64,000 nt of DNA. Origin: Paratractidigestivibacter sp963605405. Its GTDB lineage: Bacteria; Actinomycetota; Coriobacteriia; Coriobacteriales; Atopobiaceae. Of this stretch, positions 55,936 through 64,000 are shown piece by piece; the stretch's first letter is position 1; every line of letters begins with the position of its first letter. The stretch covers positions 1-64,000 of the forward strand of contig CAVCUP010000006.1 in the NCBI GenBank assembly GCA_963605405.1. Reading direction: 5' to 3'. The notes under the pieces are model-generated. The model was not told where the DNA came from and did not search any database. It saw only the letters and a program-made list of their open reading frames with translations. Position numbers and translations under genes: made by a program.

Positions 55936-58565
55936 CACGCCCTCGCTCTCATGGTTGACAGCGCGCGGGATGCGAGCGCTGCGGACACCTTGTTGGAGTC
56001 CATGTAGACGTCCGTGTCCTTGTCGGCTATCTCGCGGAGCAGCGCCAGCATGGACGGGAGCGCCCCGTTGACTGTGGACAGGTCGGCCGCGCCGGCGTCG
56101 GCCACCGCAGCCTGGGCGTTGGTCTCGTAGGAGACCTCTGCCCCGAAATCGGCGGCAAGATCGTCGCCGTAGCCCGAGACGGTGGCCTTCACACCCTTGA
56201 AACGCTTGTCAAGGCCCGTCTCGAGGGACTCCATGATCCATCCGCCGTTCGGGATGAGCAGATGCAGGTCCTTGTACTTCGGGCCTTTCAGGCTCGCGAT
56301 CGTCCCGGCGATCCCGGAGACGAAGTCGTAGACGCTGCCGATACTCGACCTGATGCCGTTGAGCAGGCCGCTCACGATGGAGCTGCCCGCGTTGTAAAGC
56401 AGGGAGCCGAGGTTGCCCAGGGCGCCCAGGATGCGCCCCGGTATCGATGACACGAAACCCACGACCGAGTTGATGCCGCTCGACACGCCGTTCTGGATGT
56501 TGCTCCAAGCGTTGTTCAGCGTGCTCGTCACGGCGTTCCAGGCGGACGACCAGATCGACTGAATCGTCGACAATGCGCCCGATATGACGGACTTCACCGC
56601 CTCTATCGCGGTGGACACCACCCCCTTGATGGTGTTCCAGATGCTGGTCACCTTGTCGCCGATGGCGCTCCAGATCGCCTCCCAGATGCTCTTTACGAGC
56701 TGCAGCCCGTTCTCGATGACGGACTTGATGAGGGCCACGAAACCCTCGACGAGGGCCGTGATGGCGTCGCTGACGGACTGCGCGATCGATTGCAGGGCGT
56801 TCCAGGCGCTCTCCCAGTCGCCGTTGATGACGCTGAGGACGACCGTGATGATGTCCTGGATGACCTGCATGACGCTGGTGATGATCGTCTGGATGTACGG
56901 CCACACGTCGTCGATGACGGAGCGGATGGCGGTCATGGCGGCGTCGAATATCGCGGTGATGACCGGGAGCACCGTGGCGATGAGGACCTGGATGGCCGTG
57001 CAGACGTCGGTGATTATCGTCTGGATCATCGGCATGTTCGCCGTTATCAGGTCGGCTACGTGCTGGATAAGCGGCGCGACGGTCTCGGCCACGGTGTTCA
57101 CCACCTGCGCCACGGCCTCGATGATCACGCCGAGTATCGGGACGAGGCTCGAGATTACTGTGGCGACGAGCGGGGCGACTGCCGCCACCAGCCCGAGGAA
57201 TGCCGTCGACAGCTGCATCACGAGGTTGCAGACCGCGCCGAACAGCGTCTGAAGAGGCCCCGCCAGCTCCGTGAGGCTCTGGAATGCGGGGGCGAGCGAC
57301 GATGCGATGCTGCCGACCAGGCCGTTGACCGACTCGCGGAACTGCTCGTTCGTAGCGTAGCAGTAGGCGAACACGGCGATGAACGCGGCGATGGCCGCAA
57401 CTGCCGCTGCGGCAGGCGCGGAGAGGGCTAGGAAGCTGGTGCCGACACCCTGAAGCGCGGGGACGATGCCGCCTGTCAGAGAGTTGACAAGCGCCCCGAG
57501 CACGGGTATCTCCCCGATAAGGCCGCTGAGCGAGACGGCCGCCAGCCCGGCCAGGGCCGCTGCGGCAACCTTTCCGCCCGTACCGAGCTGGGTCAGGTCG
57601 ACGCCCTGTATCTTCTCGGCCAGGCTGTCGAGAAAGGCGCACACCTTCTCGACAGCGCCGCCGGTGCGCGTCAGGTTGCCCTCGGCGTCGTAGGTGACGC
57701 CCAGGAACTCGCCGAACGCCTGGGACAGCGGCTTCAACGCCGCGCGGCAGGAGTTCAGCACGCCTCGGATGGAGTTGAACACGGGGATGGCGGAGTCCTT
57801 GAGCGGGGTCATCCAGTCCTGCCCGATCTTGGACAGCGCGGCCTTCATGTTCGCCATGGAGCCGGTGAATGTCTCGTTAGCCGCCTGAGCCGAGTCGCCG
57901 AAGGCGGAGTACATGGCGTCGGAGAAGGTCTGGAAGTCTATCTCTCCCGCCTTGACCATCTGGGACACCTCGTCGGTCGTCTTGCCGAGGTAGGTCGACA
58001 GCGTGGCGACGGCATTGATGCCTCGGTCGGTGAACTGCGCGACCTGCTCGCCGGAGAGCTTGCCGGAGGCGGCAACCTTCGCCCAGATGGCGGAGAGGTC
58101 CCCGAGGTCCTGGCCGAAGGTGGCGGCGGTGCCGACGCAGCCGTTCAGGGCCTTCGTCATGTCGTCGCCGGCGGAGACGCCGGACGCGGCGAGCTGGGCG
58201 CAGGCCTGGGCTGCGGTGTCGAAGCCGAATGCCGTGCCGTCGACCGACTTCATGATCGTGTCGTAGTAGTCGCTCCACTCGAGCTTCATGCCCTTGAACA
58301 TCGTCTGGGCCTGCTCGATGTTGAGCGCGCGGCTCATGCCGCCGGTGGCGGCGAGCGTGGTGACTCCGGCGGTGACGGTGCCGATGGCCGTCCCTATCGA
58401 CTTGGCGACACTGCCGAAGCTGTTGGCGAAGAAGCCCGCGACCTGGGAGCCGATGCTGGACGCCGTGTCCTTGAGGCCCTTGAGCTTGGATGCGGAGTTC
58501 TCGACGCCCGAGTCGAAGTCGGAGCCGTCGTATGTTCCCTTCGCGGAGAGAACGTAATCAGCCAT
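55935..58565 (-). CDS. Tape measure protein (unit 2 copy)
   Basis: Copy of 14618-17248, 876 residues. Confidence 0.93.
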   Translation of the reverse strand: MADYVLSAKGTYDGSDFDSGVENSASKLKGLKDTASSIGSQVAGFFANSFGSVAKSIGTAIGTVTAGVTTLAATGGMSRALNIEQAQTMFKGMKLEWSDYYDTIMKSVDGTAFGFDTAAQACAQLAASGVSAGDDMTKALNGCVGTAATFGQDLGDLSAIWAKVAASGKLSGEQVAQFTDRGINAVATLSTYLGKTTDEVSQMVKAGEIDFQTFSDAMYSAFGDSAQAANETFTGSMANMKAALSKIGQDWMTPLKDSAIPVFNSIRGVLNSCRAALKPLSQAFGEFLGVTYDAEGNLTRTGGAVEKVCAFLDSLAEKIQGVDLTQLGTGGKVAAAALAGLAAVSLSGLIGEIPVLGALVNSLTGGIVPALQGVGTSFLALSAPAAAAVAAIAAFIAVFAYCYATNEQFRESVNGLVGSIASSLAPAFQSLTELAGPLQTLFGAVCNLVMQLSTAFLGLVAAVAPLVATVISSLVPILGVIIEAVAQVVNTVAETVAPLIQHVADLITANMPMIQTIITDVCTAIQVLIATVLPVITAIFDAAMTAIRSVIDDVWPYIQTIITSVMQVIQDIITVVLSVINGDWESAWNALQSIAQSVSDAITALVEGFVALIKSVIENGLQLVKSIWEAIWSAIGDKVTSIWNTIKGVVSTAIEAVKSVISGALSTIQSIWSSAWNAVTSTLNNAWSNIQNGVSSGINSVVGFVSSIPGRILGALGNLGSLLYNAGSSIVSGLLNGIRSSIGSVYDFVSGIAGTIASLKGPKYKDLHLLIPNGGWIMESLETGLDKRFKGVKATVSGYGDDLAADFGAEVSYETNAQAAVADAGAADLSTVNGALPSMLALLREIADKDTDVYMDSNKVSAALASRALSTMRARA

Positions 58566-58980
58566 TTGGGTTTCCTCCTCCCCAGGGCGTCCATGGCGGG
58601 TTCTCCTTGTGCTGCTCCATCAGCGCGTCGATCTCCTCGTAGGTGAAGGAGTCCTCGCAGAAGGAGCCGTTGCGTCTCTTCCAGAGCTTGTGCCGCTTCT
58701 TCGACAGGCAGTTGGCGACGGCCACCTGCACGGCGTCCTTGAAGAGGTTCGACTCGCTGACCGTGACGGTCTCAAGCTCCTTGCGCACGAACGCGAGCTG
58801 CACGGGGGTGTGCTGCGCGTACTGCTCGTAGTCCCAGCCGAGCCGGGCGGCGAAGAACGCGAAGTCGGCCTCCCTGCGGAACAGGGCGGCGTCCCCCGCG
58901 TCCTCGCCGGTCCGGGGCTTTACCGTGAAGTAGTCGAAGCCGGTCAGGCGCGTTAGGGCTAGTCCCCTGCGCCCTTGAAT
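58558..58980 (-). CDS. Tail chaperone frameshift extension (unit 2 copy)
   Basis: Copy of 17241-17663, entered by a -1 slip at 58980-58986. Confidence 0.85.
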   Translation of the reverse strand: MQGRRGLALTRLTGFDYFTVKPRTGEDAGDAALFRREADFAFFAARLGWDYEQYAQHTPVQLAFVRKELETVTVSESNLFKDAVQVAVANCLSKKRHKLWKRRNGSFCEDSFTYEEIDALMEQHKENPPWTPWGGGNPNG

Positions 58981-59375
58981 AAAAAAGCGCAGTCGCGCTG
59001 AAGCGCCATCATCACGGCCTGGAACACGACCGGGTAGCCGTTGGCCTCGATGAGCTTGTTGACGATCTTCTCTGCCTTCTGCGGGAGGAAGTACCCGCCG
59101 CCCTGCACCTTCAGGCCGTAGCCGGCGATAGCCGCCAGCTCCCTGAAGGTGAACATGCCGTCGTTCTTGAAGAACGACGCGACGATGGGCGTGTGGCGCT
59201 CCTCGTACAGGTCGATGCGCTTGCGCGAGAACCTGATCTCGCAGGTGCGGCCCTTGACTGTGAAGGTCTGCGGCTCCATGCTCTCCGGGTCTCGCTCAAG
59301 CTCGTCCGCGAAATCCTCGTCGCCCTGCGCCTCAGCGTCTTCCATGTAGTCGTCGAACTCGGTGTCTTCTGCCAT
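58959..59375 (-). CDS. Tail chaperone frame-0 product (unit 2 copy)
   Basis: Copy of 17642-18058. Confidence 0.85.
   Translation of the reverse strand: MAEDTEFDDYMEDAEAQGDEDFADELERDPESMEPQTFTVKGRTCEIRFSRKRIDLYEERHTPIVASFFKNDGMFTFRELAAIAGYGLKVQGGGYFLPQKAEKIVNKLIEANGYPVVFQAVMMALQRDCAFLFKGAGD
58980..58986 (-). promoter_or_regulatory. Frameshift site T TTT TTA (unit 2 copy)
   Basis: Copy of 17663-17669. Confidence 0.85.
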
Positions 59376-59387
59376 CGGTCAGGCTCC

Positions 59388-59936
59388 TTAGTTGTTGGAA
59401 ACGGTGACGGTCGCTGCGGCGATCTCCGCCTCCGTGGCGGTCTCGTAGAGCCACGGCTTGCCGGTGCCCTGGAACTCCATGGAGTAGGTGGCGTTGTCGT
59501 CGTTGGGGGCCTCGAAGTTGTCGGAGGACACCAGCGCGAGGCCCATGCGCAGCGGGACGTACTTGGTGGCAGCGGTCTCGCGGATGCGCTTGCAGATCTT
59601 CAGGCACAGGTAGGTGCCGTCGTTGAGGGCCTTCGCGACGGCCTTCGTGGCGGTGTCGTCGGGAGAGTAGAGGCCGTCGATGGAGGCGTCCCAGCTCTTG
59701 GAGCTGGCGAACTTGAGCGTCCAGCCGTCGAGGGAGTCGTCCTTGGTCGCCGCCTCGGTGTTCTCCTGGCTCATGTTGAAGCTGAGGTTCTGCTGGCCGC
59801 TGACGGCGACCAGGGACTTGCCGGTGCTGTCGGTCACGAGGGCAACGATGTCGTTGCCGCTGAGGGCCTTCGCGGTGGCGGCGTCGAAGTCGCAGCCGGT
59901 GAGGTTGCTGTTGGTGGTGGTACCGGAATCGGACAT
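59388..59936 (-). CDS. Major tail tube protein (unit 2 copy)
   Basis: Copy of 18071-18619. Confidence 0.85.
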   Translation of the reverse strand: MSDSGTTTNSNLTGCDFDAATAKALSGNDIVALVTDSTGKSLVAVSGQQNLSFNMSQENTEAATKDDSLDGWTLKFASSKSWDASIDGLYSPDDTATKAVAKALNDGTYLCLKICKRIRETAATKYVPLRMGLALVSSDNFEAPNDDNATYSMEFQGTGKPWLYETATEAEIAAATVTVSNN

Positions 59937-59948
59937 CTCGGTTCCTTT

Positions 59949-60362
59949 CTAGTCTTTCGTGCGGAGGCCGTAGCAGACGCGGAACGTGAACTCCGCGACG
60001 GCGTGGCCCTCGTCGGTCTCGTCTTTCTTTAGTGTCTGCACGCCGTTGCAGGTCGTGCGGTAGAGGCTGAACGGCGCCGGAAGCTCGAAGCCCTCGGCGA
60101 TCGCCTGCTCGAGCCTCTGCACCATGCCGAGCACCTTGGCGTTGCTGTACGGCCTCGCCGGCTCGCTGATGCAGTGAACCCAGACGGTGACCGCGTCGAT
60201 GAACATGGTCTTGGTGTTCTCGGGCTGGGTGGACTGAAGCTCGACGCTGTAGAGCGGCGACTCCCTGTTCTCCGGGCTGTCGTAGCAGCGGATGCCCGTG
60301 CCGTCCTCGATGGCGCCGATGAGGCACCCGAGGAACACCGCCAGGCTTAGCCGTTGGATCAT
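59949..60362 (-). CDS. Tail terminator-like protein (unit 2 copy)
   Basis: Copy of 18632-19045. Confidence 0.65.
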   Translation of the reverse strand: MIQRLSLAVFLGCLIGAIEDGTGIRCYDSPENRESPLYSVELQSTQPENTKTMFIDAVTVWVHCISEPARPYSNAKVLGMVQRLEQAIAEGFELPAPFSLYRTTCNGVQTLKKDETDEGHAVAEFTFRVCYGLRTKD

Positions 60363-60374
60363 CTCTCGCCCTCC

Positions 60375-60713
60375 TTAGAGCTTCCTCAGCTGGTCGACCA
60401 GGTCTTGCTTGAATATCGGGCGCTGGGTGTCCACGTTGCGCTTCAGGTAGCGCTGCCCCTGCACGTAGCCGCCGTTCACCGTCCGGTGCCCGTACTCGAC
60501 ATGCGGGGCGTAGCTCTTCGTGTAGCCAACGGTGTCGCCCGAGTGGCCCAGGGACAGGCGAAGCTCGCCGGTGTCGACGGGGGTTCCGCCGTCCGCCTTA
60601 CCCCGGTTGTAGATCTGGGCCATGTTCTTCGTGATCACGGCCTCGAACCTCACGTGGGACAGGCGGTCGAGCTTGCCGGCGAGGTTGTTGACGTCCTCGA
60701 TCACGAGTCCCAT
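60375..60713 (-). CDS. HK97 gp10-like protein (unit 2 copy)
   Basis: Copy of 19058-19396. Confidence 0.85.
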   Translation of the reverse strand: MGLVIEDVNNLAGKLDRLSHVRFEAVITKNMAQIYNRGKADGGTPVDTGELRLSLGHSGDTVGYTKSYAPHVEYGHRTVNGGYVQGQRYLKRNVDTQRPIFKQDLVDQLRKL

Positions 60714-61015
60714 GGCTTGCACCTCTTCACGCCGACCACGGTCGTTTCGCCGTCGGTGGTCACGTTCTCGACCTCGTATGAGGCCCCCCTGACCTTCACG
60801 CCACAGACCCCGGAGAAGTCTGTGGCCGGGCGCTTGGTGAGAAGGGAGCGGGAGACGCTGTCGAACGCGTTGCCCTCGGTGTCGCTGCGAACCCTGTGGG
60901 CGGGGCCGAAGCGCACGAAGAAGTCGAACGCGTCAACGGTCGAGCAGATAGGGTTGCGAAGCTCGTCGGTGCCCGTCTGCTCCCGCTTCAGGGCCGTTGC
61001 CCTGTACCACTTCAT
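60701..61015 (-). CDS. Head closure-like protein (unit 2 copy)
   Basis: Copy of 19384-19698. Confidence 0.65.
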   Translation of the reverse strand: MKWYRATALKREQTGTDELRNPICSTVDAFDFFVRFGPAHRVRSDTEGNAFDSVSRSLLTKRPATDFSGVCGVKVRGASYEVENVTTDGETTVVGVKRCKPWDS

Positions 61016-61356
61016 CGGCGCGCCCCCAAGAACTTGATGCCCTGGGGGCGGCATGCCTCGCGCAAGGCCTCGAGGTCGTCGGCATAGGCGGAGAGCACGT
61101 CGTCCACGAAAGAGTTCGACATGCTGCCGCCGTCCGACGCCGATTCCGAGGTGCTGCCCTCGTAGCCGCGCAGGCGCAGGGCCTTCACCGCCGCGTCGAC
61201 GGCGATTGATTCGGCCAGGCGCGGAAGCTCCTCGACCTTGAGGCGGATGAGCAGCCGGTCGGTGACCGACTGGACCATCTCCTCGATCGCGAAGTCCTCC
61301 GGCACGGCCTCGTCCGGGAGGTAGCGCGCCTTGACGCGGTCTACGAGCGTCGCCAT
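61012..61356 (-). CDS. Head-tail connector protein (unit 2 copy)
   Basis: Copy of 19695-20039. Confidence 0.8.
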   Translation of the reverse strand: MATLVDRVKARYLPDEAVPEDFAIEEMVQSVTDRLLIRLKVEELPRLAESIAVDAAVKALRLRGYEGSTSESASDGGSMSNSFVDDVLSAYADDLEALREACRPQGIKFLGARR

Positions 61357-61359
61357 GGA

Positions 61360-62421
61360 CTAGCCCTCGACGTCCGCCGTGGCGGTGGTGTCGATGGTCG
61401 CGATGATGTGGCCGTAGACGTTGGGCAGGACGGGGATGAACACGCCGGACGCCTTGGTCCAGGTGGCAACGGGGTCGGGGGTGTCCCAGCGGGTGCAGGT
61501 GACGAACTGCATCTGGCGCTTCTCGTCGAACGCGCCACCCTGCTCAAGCTCCTCGGGGGTCACGCCCCAAAGGCCGGTGCCGACGGAGCCGTCGTAACCC
61601 ACGGAGCACATGACGAACTTGTCCTCGGGGAAGAAGCGGCCCTGGGACACGCTGCCGCCGTCGGTGCCGATGACGCCGTAGCGCTCCTCGTCGACGGAGA
61701 GCGTCAGGCCGTTGAACTGCTGCGCGAGCAGGCTGTTCACCTGGGCCAGGCTGGGCAGGATGCCCGCGCCGTTGACGCCGAAGATGGCCTTCTGCACGGC
61801 GGCGTTGCGCTGAATGAGGGCGAACACCTTCTTAGAGGTGATGCCGACGGTCGGGGTCTGGCCCTTGCCCTCGGCGATGGTCACCCAGTTGTCGATGTCG
61901 CCCAGGATGTCGGCATCGGAAGCTCCCCAGGCGCCGGTGACCTTCTGGTCGTCTGGCACGCCGAAGTCGACCTCCATGGAGACGTTGTTCTCGGAGATGA
62001 CCATCTTGCCGGTGGAAAGCGCCTCCATCTTGGCCTTCTCGACGCGGGCCACGACGGACTCGGCGGTGCGGGCCACGTCGTCGAACACGTAGCGGCGCAC
62101 GGAGTCCATCTGCATGTCCAGGCCGCGCGTGATACGGCGCAGGCGCTCGGAGAGGTTGATCTTCTCCTTGATGAGCAGGGACTCGGTGGTGACGCGCTCG
62201 AACGGCACGCGGGAGCCGATGTGGGCCTCGGTGTCGAAGCCGTGGATCATCGCCACGGTGGGCAGGTTGCCGTTCTCGGACAGGCGGGAGTACTCGGCCT
62301 CGATGTACTGCGTCTTGCGGTCCGGGAACAGGCGGGAGCCGGTGTAGCTGCGCTGGACGTTGAAGCCCTGCGAGAAATCGAGCATGTCGCGCTCGGTGAT
62401 GAGGTCGGAAATCAAACGCAT
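61360..62421 (-). CDS. Major capsid protein (unit 2 copy)
   Basis: Copy of 20043-21104. Confidence 0.9.
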   Translation of the reverse strand: MRLISDLITERDMLDFSQGFNVQRSYTGSRLFPDRKTQYIEAEYSRLSENGNLPTVAMIHGFDTEAHIGSRVPFERVTTESLLIKEKINLSERLRRITRGLDMQMDSVRRYVFDDVARTAESVVARVEKAKMEALSTGKMVISENNVSMEVDFGVPDDQKVTGAWGASDADILGDIDNWVTIAEGKGQTPTVGITSKKVFALIQRNAAVQKAIFGVNGAGILPSLAQVNSLLAQQFNGLTLSVDEERYGVIGTDGGSVSQGRFFPEDKFVMCSVGYDGSVGTGLWGVTPEELEQGGAFDEKRQMQFVTCTRWDTPDPVATWTKASGVFIPVLPNVYGHIIATIDTTATADVEG

Positions 62422-62439
62422 GTTGCTATGCCCCTTTCG

Positions 62440-62754
62440 TTAAACCAGGTAGAGGCCCGCTGCGGCGAGGGTGGTCTTCTTCGCCTTGGCCTCTGCGGAT
62501 ACTTTGTCGGCCTTGAGTCGGCCCTGGAAGATGACCGCCGCCGGGTACTTGTCGGTGTCGGTCATGTCGTAGTCCTCGAGGAACACGCCGAACTCGGACG
62601 TGCCCGTGTAGAGGTCGCCCGCCTTGATGAGCTTGCGGCCATCGACCTCCTTGGCCATGGCCTGCGTTGCGGTGCGGGTCTTCGCGACGATGCCCACCTC
62701 GGAATCGAGGATGCTTTCGGACTCGCCGTAGGTGAACGCCTTATTGAGCGCCAT
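62440..62754 (-). CDS. Head decoration-like protein (unit 2 copy)
   Basis: Copy of 21123-21437. Confidence 0.7.
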   Translation of the reverse strand: MALNKAFTYGESESILDSEVGIVAKTRTATQAMAKEVDGRKLIKAGDLYTGTSEFGVFLEDYDMTDTDKYPAAVIFQGRLKADKVSAEAKAKKTTLAAAGLYLV

Positions 62755-63439
62755 CTTTCTTTCCTCCGTTCATTCGGTTGCTGTAGTCGGATGCGAACTT
62801 GGAAGCGAACGACTGGCTGGGCTTGCTGCCCGCCCCGTCCTTCGGGGGCTGACGCTTCAGCGCCTCCTGCACGGCGGCGTCGACCGCCTTGGGGAACAGG
62901 TCCTTGATCTTGGAAATCGCAGCGTTGGTGTCGTCCGCCGTCTCCGAGACGAACATGGACAGAAGCTCGTCTCCCAGGTCGATGCCCGCCGATTTCAGCT
63001 CTGAGCGCGCGACGCCCATCTGCTCGGACAGGTTGATCTGGCGCTCAAGCTCGGCCTTCTCGTCCTGCGCCTTCTTCAGCTCGTACTGCGCGCGCTGAAG
63101 GTCGTTCATGCCAGCCAGCTTCTCGGCCTCGGAGCGCTTGTCGTCGGCCTGCTGCGCGAGCTGCTCGCGGATGCGCTTCTCGAGCTTCTTGCCCTCGCGC
63201 GCCAGCTTCTGCTGGACGATCGCGTTCACCTCGTCGTCGGTGTAGGTCTTGCCGGTCGGCTTCGCGCCGGTGCCGCCGTCGCCCCCGTCGCCCTGCTGCT
63301 GGCCGGGGTCTCCGCCGTCGCCGTCCTCGTCGCCGCCGTTGCCCCCGTCTCCCTGCTGCTGGCCGGGGTCGCCCTGCTGCTGGACGTGGCTCTCGCCGTC
63401 GATGTTCGAGAACACTTGTCGGTTGTTGCTGTTTGGCAT
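62741..63439 (-). CDS. Capsid scaffolding protein (unit 2 copy)
   Basis: Copy of 21424-22122. Confidence 0.85.
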   Translation of the reverse strand: MPNSNNRQVFSNIDGESHVQQQGDPGQQQGDGGNGGDEDGDGGDPGQQQGDGGDGGTGAKPTGKTYTDDEVNAIVQQKLAREGKKLEKRIREQLAQQADDKRSEAEKLAGMNDLQRAQYELKKAQDEKAELERQINLSEQMGVARSELKSAGIDLGDELLSMFVSETADDTNAAISKIKDLFPKAVDAAVQEALKRQPPKDGAGSKPSQSFASKFASDYSNRMNGGKKDGAQ

Positions 63440-63598
63440 ATCTCGCACCCTCCATAAGGTTTTCCCGTGTCTCATGCCTGCACGTATCCCGTAGCTTTTA
63501 GCGGGTTCCACGCCTGCCCGTTGCCGTGGCTTTTAACGACCTCAACGCTCGGTCGGTCTTTGACCCGGCTAGTGTCCCGCGTGCGTGAGATTCGGCCC

Positions 63599-63862
63599 TT
63601 ACGAAGGGTCTAGGACGTCCTCGAGCTGTTCCAGGCTCGGGAGGCCGGCCATGCGCTCGACCTCCTCGCCGTCGTCGGTGATGACCACCATGGGGATTCG
63701 CGTTATCCGCTCAGAGCCGTTCAGGCGCTCCATGAGGCCGTCCCAGCCCCAGTGTTCGCGCACCTGTTCGGGATACTCGGATGCGAGCGGCTCTATGACC
63801 GCCTTTCGGTAGGCTTCGCACGCGGGGCATCCCCGGCGCGTGATGTACTCGGCCCTTATCAC
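63599..63862 (-). CDS. Thioredoxin-like small protein (unit 2 copy)
   Basis: Copy of 22282-22545, with CPAC intact. The gap 63440-63598 is the copy of 22123-22281. Confidence 0.8.
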   Translation of the reverse strand: MIRAEYITRRGCPACEAYRKAVIEPLASEYPEQVREHWGWDGLMERLNGSERITRIPMVVITDDGEEVERMAGLPSLEQLEDVLDPS

Positions 63863-63884
63863 GTCTCCTCCAATCGCCAAAGAA

Positions 63885-63905
63885 AAGCCCCCGGAATGGG
63901 GGCTT
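63885..63905 (-). terminator. Intrinsic terminator (unit 2 copy)
   Basis: Copy of 22568-22588. Confidence 0.8.
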
Positions 63906-63939
63906 CGTTCTACCTTGACGGTGAGAAGGGTGTTCGTTT

Positions 63940-64000
63940 TTAGCGGTTAAGTTCCTTGTTTCGCCTGCGGATGATGGCCCCTGCCTGCTCCTGGCTTATC
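63940..64000 (-). CDS. 69-residue protein, 3' end only (unit 2 copy, cut by window edge)
   Basis: The last 20 codons of the copy of 22623-22832; the 5' part lies outside the window. Confidence 0.6.
   Translation of the reverse strand, partial: ISQEQAGAIIRRRNKELNR

Larger units (their letters stand above)
45105..64000. mobile_element. Prophage unit 2, first 18,896 bp (continues beyond the window)
   Basis: Repeats unit 1 from 3788 with every gene shifted by 41,317. No difference was noticed in the gene products or in the junction, template-repeat and variable-repeat stretches that I compared base by base. The right end and attR are outside the window. Confidence 0.9.

Overview
The window is high-GC DNA (runs of G/C-ending codons, GTG starts, short overlaps) that looks like an actinobacterial gut-type genome, most likely Coriobacteriia (Collinsella/Eggerthella-like). 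That assignment is inference from composition and gene style; no rRNA or other marker gene is present. Only the first ~3.8 kb is host chromosome: the 5' part of an iron-containing alcohol dehydrogenase (minus strand), two coupled TPR-like proteins (plus strand), then a decayed stretch with a response-regulator receiver remnant, hairpin-rich repeats and two copies of a terminator-like repeat that abut the attachment site.

From 3788 to 45104 lies one complete temperate siphovirus prophage of 41,317 bp. At 45105 the same sequence starts again and runs, with every gene at an offset of exactly 41,317, to the end of the window. The window therefore holds a tandem prophage (1.46 units), or an assembly that ran from the chromosome into the excised circular form. 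The internal junction is a reconstituted attP, and it lies inside the 3' end of the large serine integrase gene.

Layout of the phage unit in window coordinates (most genes on the minus strand, so transcription runs from high to low coordinates): lysis and small membrane proteins (3865-6570); a complete diversity-generating retroelement (RT, template repeat, Avd, variable repeat inside a lectin-fold tail tip protein; 6560-9602); baseplate, tail spike, Dit and tape measure (9615-17248); tail assembly chaperone with a programmed -1 frameshift (17241-18058); tail tube and head-tail connectors (18071-20039); capsid, decoration and scaffold (20043-22122); a thioredoxin-like gene; a MuF head protein fused to a RelA/SpoT-like domain; portal and terminase (24754-28012); a PAPS-reductase-like gene and partner (28513-29791). 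A divergent AT-rich control region (30015-30241) separates these from a plus-strand block of uncharacterised early genes (30242-32859). Convergent to that block is a long minus-strand early operon: small membrane and Cys-rich proteins, MazG-like, a cytosine methyltransferase split into two overlapping genes, HNH, DnaC-like loader, replication protein, SSB, ERF annealing protein, DUF1351 and a resolvase-like nuclease (32909-42947). A CI/Cro-type switch with two matching operators sits at 42948-43624, followed by the serine integrase.

The most notable system is the diversity-generating retroelement. A 129-bp template repeat and the variable repeat in the tail protein differ at 16 positions, and all 16 are adenines on the template strand. 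This is the signature of adenine-directed mutagenic retrohoming and points to programmed diversification of the phage receptor-binding surface. Other points of interest are the MuF-RelA/SpoT fusion with a coupled possible immunity gene, the split methyltransferase, the attP inside the integrase gene, and operators placed between the -35 and -10 boxes of both switch promoters.
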